Of a DNA stretch of 14,791 nt, positions 13,257 through 14,791 are shown in pieces. Numbering within the stretch: position 1 is the first letter of the stretch; each line of letters starts with the position of its first letter. Made by a program: the position numbers and the translations under genes. The notes beneath the pieces are model-generated. The model saw only the letters and a program-made list of their open reading frames with translations. It was not told where the DNA came from and did not search any database. Location: assembly GCA_905212515.1 (NCBI GenBank), contig CAJMEU010000061.1:1-14791 (forward strand). Direction: 5' to 3'. Source of the stretch: an uncultured Oscillospiraceae bacterium. Its GTDB lineage: Bacteria; Bacillota; Clostridia; Oscillospirales; Ruminococcaceae.

Positions 13257-13913
13257 ATGTTGTGCTGCGTGAGATTTGACGCTGTTTTGTTCGACATGGA
13301 CGGGCTGATGTTCGACACCGAACGCCTGAGCGGCCAGATTTTTGCCCAGGTGAGCCGGGAATATGGGATGATCATCGGGCCCAAGGAGATGGCGCTGCTG
13401 CGCGGGCGCACCTACGAGGCGGGCCGGGCCGCCATGGCCGCCCGGTTTGGGCCGGCAGTCCCCTATGACGAGATGATGGCCAAGGTGTGGACGGAACTGG
13501 TGCGCCAGGTGACTTTGCAAAAGCCCCTCAAGCCGGGCCTTTTAGAGCTGCTGCGCCATTGCCGCCAGCGGGGCATCCGCTGTGCCGTGGCCACCAGCAC
13601 GAACCAGGCCATTGTGGAGAAGTATCTGGCGGACATGGGGCTGGCCGAGTGGTATGAGGCCGTGATCTGCGGCGATATGGTGGAGCGCTCGAAGCCGGAG
13701 CCGGACATCTACCTGGCCGCGGCCCGGGCGCTGGGCGTGCCGCCGGCGCGCTGCCTGGTGCTGGAGGACAGCTACAACGGCATGCGGGCCGGCGCGGCCG
13801 CGGGCTGCGCCGCGGTGATGGTGCCCGACCACGACCCGCCCACCGCGGACATGCGGCACATCGCCTACTGGGTGGTGGACAGCCTGCTGGACGTGATCCC
13901 CCTGCTGGATTGA
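13257..13913 (+). CDS. HAD-superfamily phosphatase, beta-phosphoglucomutase-like
   Basis: A 218-residue soluble HAD hydrolase. Motif I is FDMDGLMFD, with nucleophile Asp13 and acid/base Asp15. Motif II is the Thr/Ser in VATSTN (111-116). Motif III is Lys146 in RSKPEPD. Motif IV is Glu170-Asp171 in VLEDSYNG. The helical cap between about 19 and 85 is of the type found in beta-phosphoglucomutase and sugar-phosphate/phosphoglycolate phosphatases. Mutase or phosphatase activity cannot be separated from sequence alone. The ATG at 13257 has AAAGG only five bases upstream. An in-frame GTG at 13269, which would give MRFDAVLFDMDG, is a credible alternative. It is the only plus-strand gene, with its own promoter and terminator. 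Confidence 0.9.
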   Translation: MLCCVRFDAVLFDMDGLMFDTERLSGQIFAQVSREYGMIIGPKEMALLRGRTYEAGRAAMAARFGPAVPYDEMMAKVWTELVRQVTLQKPLKPGLLELLRHCRQRGIRCAVATSTNQAIVEKYLADMGLAEWYEAVICGDMVERSKPEPDIYLAAARALGVPPARCLVLEDSYNGMRAGAAAGCAAVMVPDHDPPTADMRHIAYWVVDSLLDVIPLLD

Positions 13914-13927
13914 ATATCGGCGAGCGA

Positions 13928-13957
13928 AGAGGGCCTGGGAGCAGGCCCTCTTTTTTT
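13928..13957 (+). terminator. Intrinsic terminator of the HAD gene
   Basis: Perfect 10-bp arms AGAGGGCCTG (13928-13937) and CAGGCCCTCT (13942-13951) around GGAG are followed by a run of seven T (13951-13957). Confidence 0.95.
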
Positions 13958-14014
13958 ACCGCCTTTACAGTATATCCGCTTTTGCACCGCCCCGTGCGGC
14001 GGCGCGCCGGGGCC

Positions 14015-14332
14015 TCACTCCTCCACGATGGCGCGCACCACACGCAGCACCAGGGCCTGCTGGTCCGGCCCGCAGGTTTCCAGCAGGGAGGCCACCTCCC
14101 GGGCTACGGCGCCGGGCCGGGCTTCCTCCTTGCCCCGCACTAGGGCGTCCAGGCTGACGCGCAGGCACGCGGACAAAGCCAGCAGCGTGTCCAGGCTGGG
14201 GGCGCGGGCGCCCGTCTCCAACTGGCTGATGAACACGGTGGACACCTGCACCTGCTCGGCCAGCTTTTCCTGCGTGAGACCGGCGCGGCGGCGCGCCGCC
14301 CGCCGGGTCTCCCCGCTTTTAAGCGCGGCGAT
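14015..14332 (-). CDS. XRE-family helix-turn-helix regulator, start codon not identifiable
   Basis: About 105 residues. The HTH domain reads GETRRAARRRAGLTQEKLAE, then QVQVSTVFISQLETGARAPS and LDTLLALSACLRVSLDALV, a full XRE (HTH_3) domain that binds DNA as a dimer. A short helical tail follows and ends ...VVRAIVEE. The only ordinary start in frame is a GTG at 14251, which would remove the first half of the HTH. The open frame extends back to a stop at 14389 without ATG, GTG or TTG. I set the end at an ATC codon (14332), just before the domain, as a place-holder. No ribosome site is seen there. The 5' side holds A7 and A14 runs, so slippage, a degraded 5' end or a sequencing error is possible. 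It could be a decaying gene. It ends convergently with the HAD gene. Confidence 0.6.
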   Translation of the reverse strand: MAALKSGETRRAARRRAGLTQEKLAEQVQVSTVFISQLETGARAPSLDTLLALSACLRVSLDALVRGKEEARPGAVAREVASLLETCGPDQQALVLRVVRAIVEE

Positions 14333-14350
14333 GGTTGGTTTGGGGCCGTC

Positions 14351-14377
14351 TTTTTTTAGGTTATTTTTTTTTTTTTT
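14351..14377. repeat. T7 and T14 homopolymer tracts at the 5' side of the XRE gene
   Basis: Seven T (14351-14357) and fourteen T (14364-14377) on the plus strand, 6 bases apart, inside the open frame upstream of the XRE domain. Length change here would alter the reading frame or leader. Confidence 0.75.
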
Positions 14378-14395
14378 AAGCGAATGTTACCAAAA

Positions 14396-14437
14396 GTTTA
14401 TAAACTATAAGTTAATTTATACTTGCTATAAGCTAAT
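14396..14437. promoter_or_regulatory. AT-rich operator-like repeats upstream of the XRE gene
   Basis: A 10-bp palindrome GTTTATAAAC (14396-14405) is followed by direct repeats CTATAAGTTAAT (14405-14416) and CTATAAGCTAAT (14426-14437), 21 bp apart (two helical turns), with one mismatch. XRE proteins often autoregulate through such sites. Binding is inferred. Confidence 0.45.
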
Positions 14438-14451
14438 ATTTGTTGTATGAT
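14423..14451 (+). promoter_or_regulatory. Candidate plus-strand promoter
   Basis: TTGCTA (14423-14428), 17 bases, TATGAT (14446-14451). The second direct repeat covers its -35 and spacer. It points toward a stretch with no open frame but strong secondary structure. Confidence 0.4.
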
Positions 14452-14457
14452 AAGGGT

Positions 14458-14541
14458 GCCGCCGCAGCGTGCCGGCGGTGCACGTGCGGGGGAAAGGCCG
14501 AGTGCCTCGCCGGGTGGGCCCGGCGAGGGCCTTCCCCTTTT
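14458..14541 (+). ncRNA. Candidate small structured RNA
   Basis: Predicted transcript from the promoter at 14423-14451. It contains a 6-bp stem (CCGCCG/CGGCGG near 14460-14477). It ends in a long hairpin, with an inner 10-bp stem 14505-14514/14519-14528 and an outer stem 14489-14498/14529-14537, followed by TTTT (14538-14541). No protein frame is supported. The T run is short, so the 3' end is uncertain. Confidence 0.3.
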
Positions 14542-14563
14542 GCCCTGGGGAAAAACCGGGCAC

Positions 14564-14590
14564 AAAAAAAGCACCCCGGAGGGGTGCTTT
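14564..14590 (-). terminator. Intrinsic terminator of the oligopeptide transporter operon
   Basis: AAAGCACCCC and GGGGTGCTTT pair perfectly (10 bp, 3-base loop), followed on the minus strand by further T to 14564. It starts 14 bases after the ATPase stop. Confidence 0.93.
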
Positions 14591-14604
14591 GGCAAGGCAT
14601 GGTT

Positions 14605-14791
14605 TCATAGTTCGCTGCCCACCAGGTGGCAGGCCACGAAATGATGGGGGCGCACCTCGCGCAGGGCGGGCGTCTCGGTGCGGCAGACGTCGCACGCCTT
14701 GGGGCAGCGGCCGGCAAATTTGCAGCCGGGCTTGGGGTTGAGGGGGCTGGGCACGTCGCCGGACAGCACCTGGGCCTTTTTCTGGGCCTCT
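14605..14791 (-). CDS. Oligopeptide/dipeptide ABC transporter ATPase, C-terminal fragment (OppF/DppF type)
   Basis: Only the last 61 residues lie in the window. The gene continues past the right edge. They form the oligo_HPY tail typical of Opp/Dpp ATPases: VLSGDVPSPLNPKPGCKF, then GRCPKACDVC, and a final HFVACHL region before the TGA at 14605-14607. Walker and signature motifs would be outside the window. The Cys spacing is C-x5-C-x3-C-x2-C plus a Cys in ACHL. Some relatives bind an iron-sulphur cluster through cysteines of this tail. In this protein that is only a possibility. As the last gene before a strong terminator, it is probably the 3' end of a peptide-import operon (inference). Confidence 0.9.
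   Translation of the reverse strand, partial: EAQKKAQVLSGDVPSPLNPKPGCKFAGRCPKACDVCRTETPALREVRPHHFVACHLVGSEL

Overview
The window looks like chromosomal DNA of a high-GC Firmicute, probably a gut clostridium of the Oscillospiraceae/Ruminococcaceae type. This is inferred from the GC-rich third codon positions, strong AGGAGG ribosome sites, intrinsic terminators with long T runs, a methionine T-box leader, and a GLUG/DUF4214 secreted protein. No rRNA, tRNA, CRISPR array, phage gene or transposase is visible. All genes except one lie on the minus strand, so the window is best read from right to left.

Right to left: (i) 14605-14791 holds the C-terminal end of an oligopeptide/dipeptide ABC transporter ATPase with its terminator. 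(ii) 14333-14563 is a non-coding stretch with a structured RNA candidate on the plus strand, an AT-rich patch with 12-bp direct repeats, and a 14-base T tract. (iii) 14015-14332 is a small XRE-type regulator with no normal start codon. (iv) 13257-13913 is a HAD phosphatase, the only plus-strand gene, with its own terminator. It is divergent from (v) a CorC/HlyC-type CBS membrane protein followed by a MIF-like tautomerase (11480-13139). (vi) 10698-11479 (about 780 bp without a gene) holds the tautomerase terminator, a consensus promoter, a methionine-specific T-box leader with its terminator, and a tandemly duplicated hairpin-rich repeat. Between the promoter palindrome and the tautomerase terminator (11288-11367) I see nothing recognisable. 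(vii) metN-metI-metQ, a methionine ABC importer, spans 8316-10697. (viii) 6333-8198 is a MATE exporter followed by a small protein that may have a papain/C39-like active site. (ix) 2372-6221 is a tightly coupled operon: Na+/phosphate cotransporter with a PhoU-like tail, a PhoB-like response regulator and a PhoR-like kinase. Both junctions are 4-base ATGA overlaps, and a TTTAC repeat array lies in front. (x) 25-2169 is a secreted GLUG/Ig-like/DUF4214 protein behind a leader that contains a terminator.

Functionally the window is mostly nutrient sensing and transport. Methionine uptake should be controlled by charging of tRNA-Met. Phosphate uptake is coupled to a two-component system that may regulate its own operon. 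A drug/metabolite exporter has a palindrome inside its promoter. The least explained parts are regulatory: the terminator-containing leader of the surface protein, the duplicated hairpin repeat between the T-box and metN, the start-less XRE gene beside homopolymer tracts, and the possible divergent small RNA.
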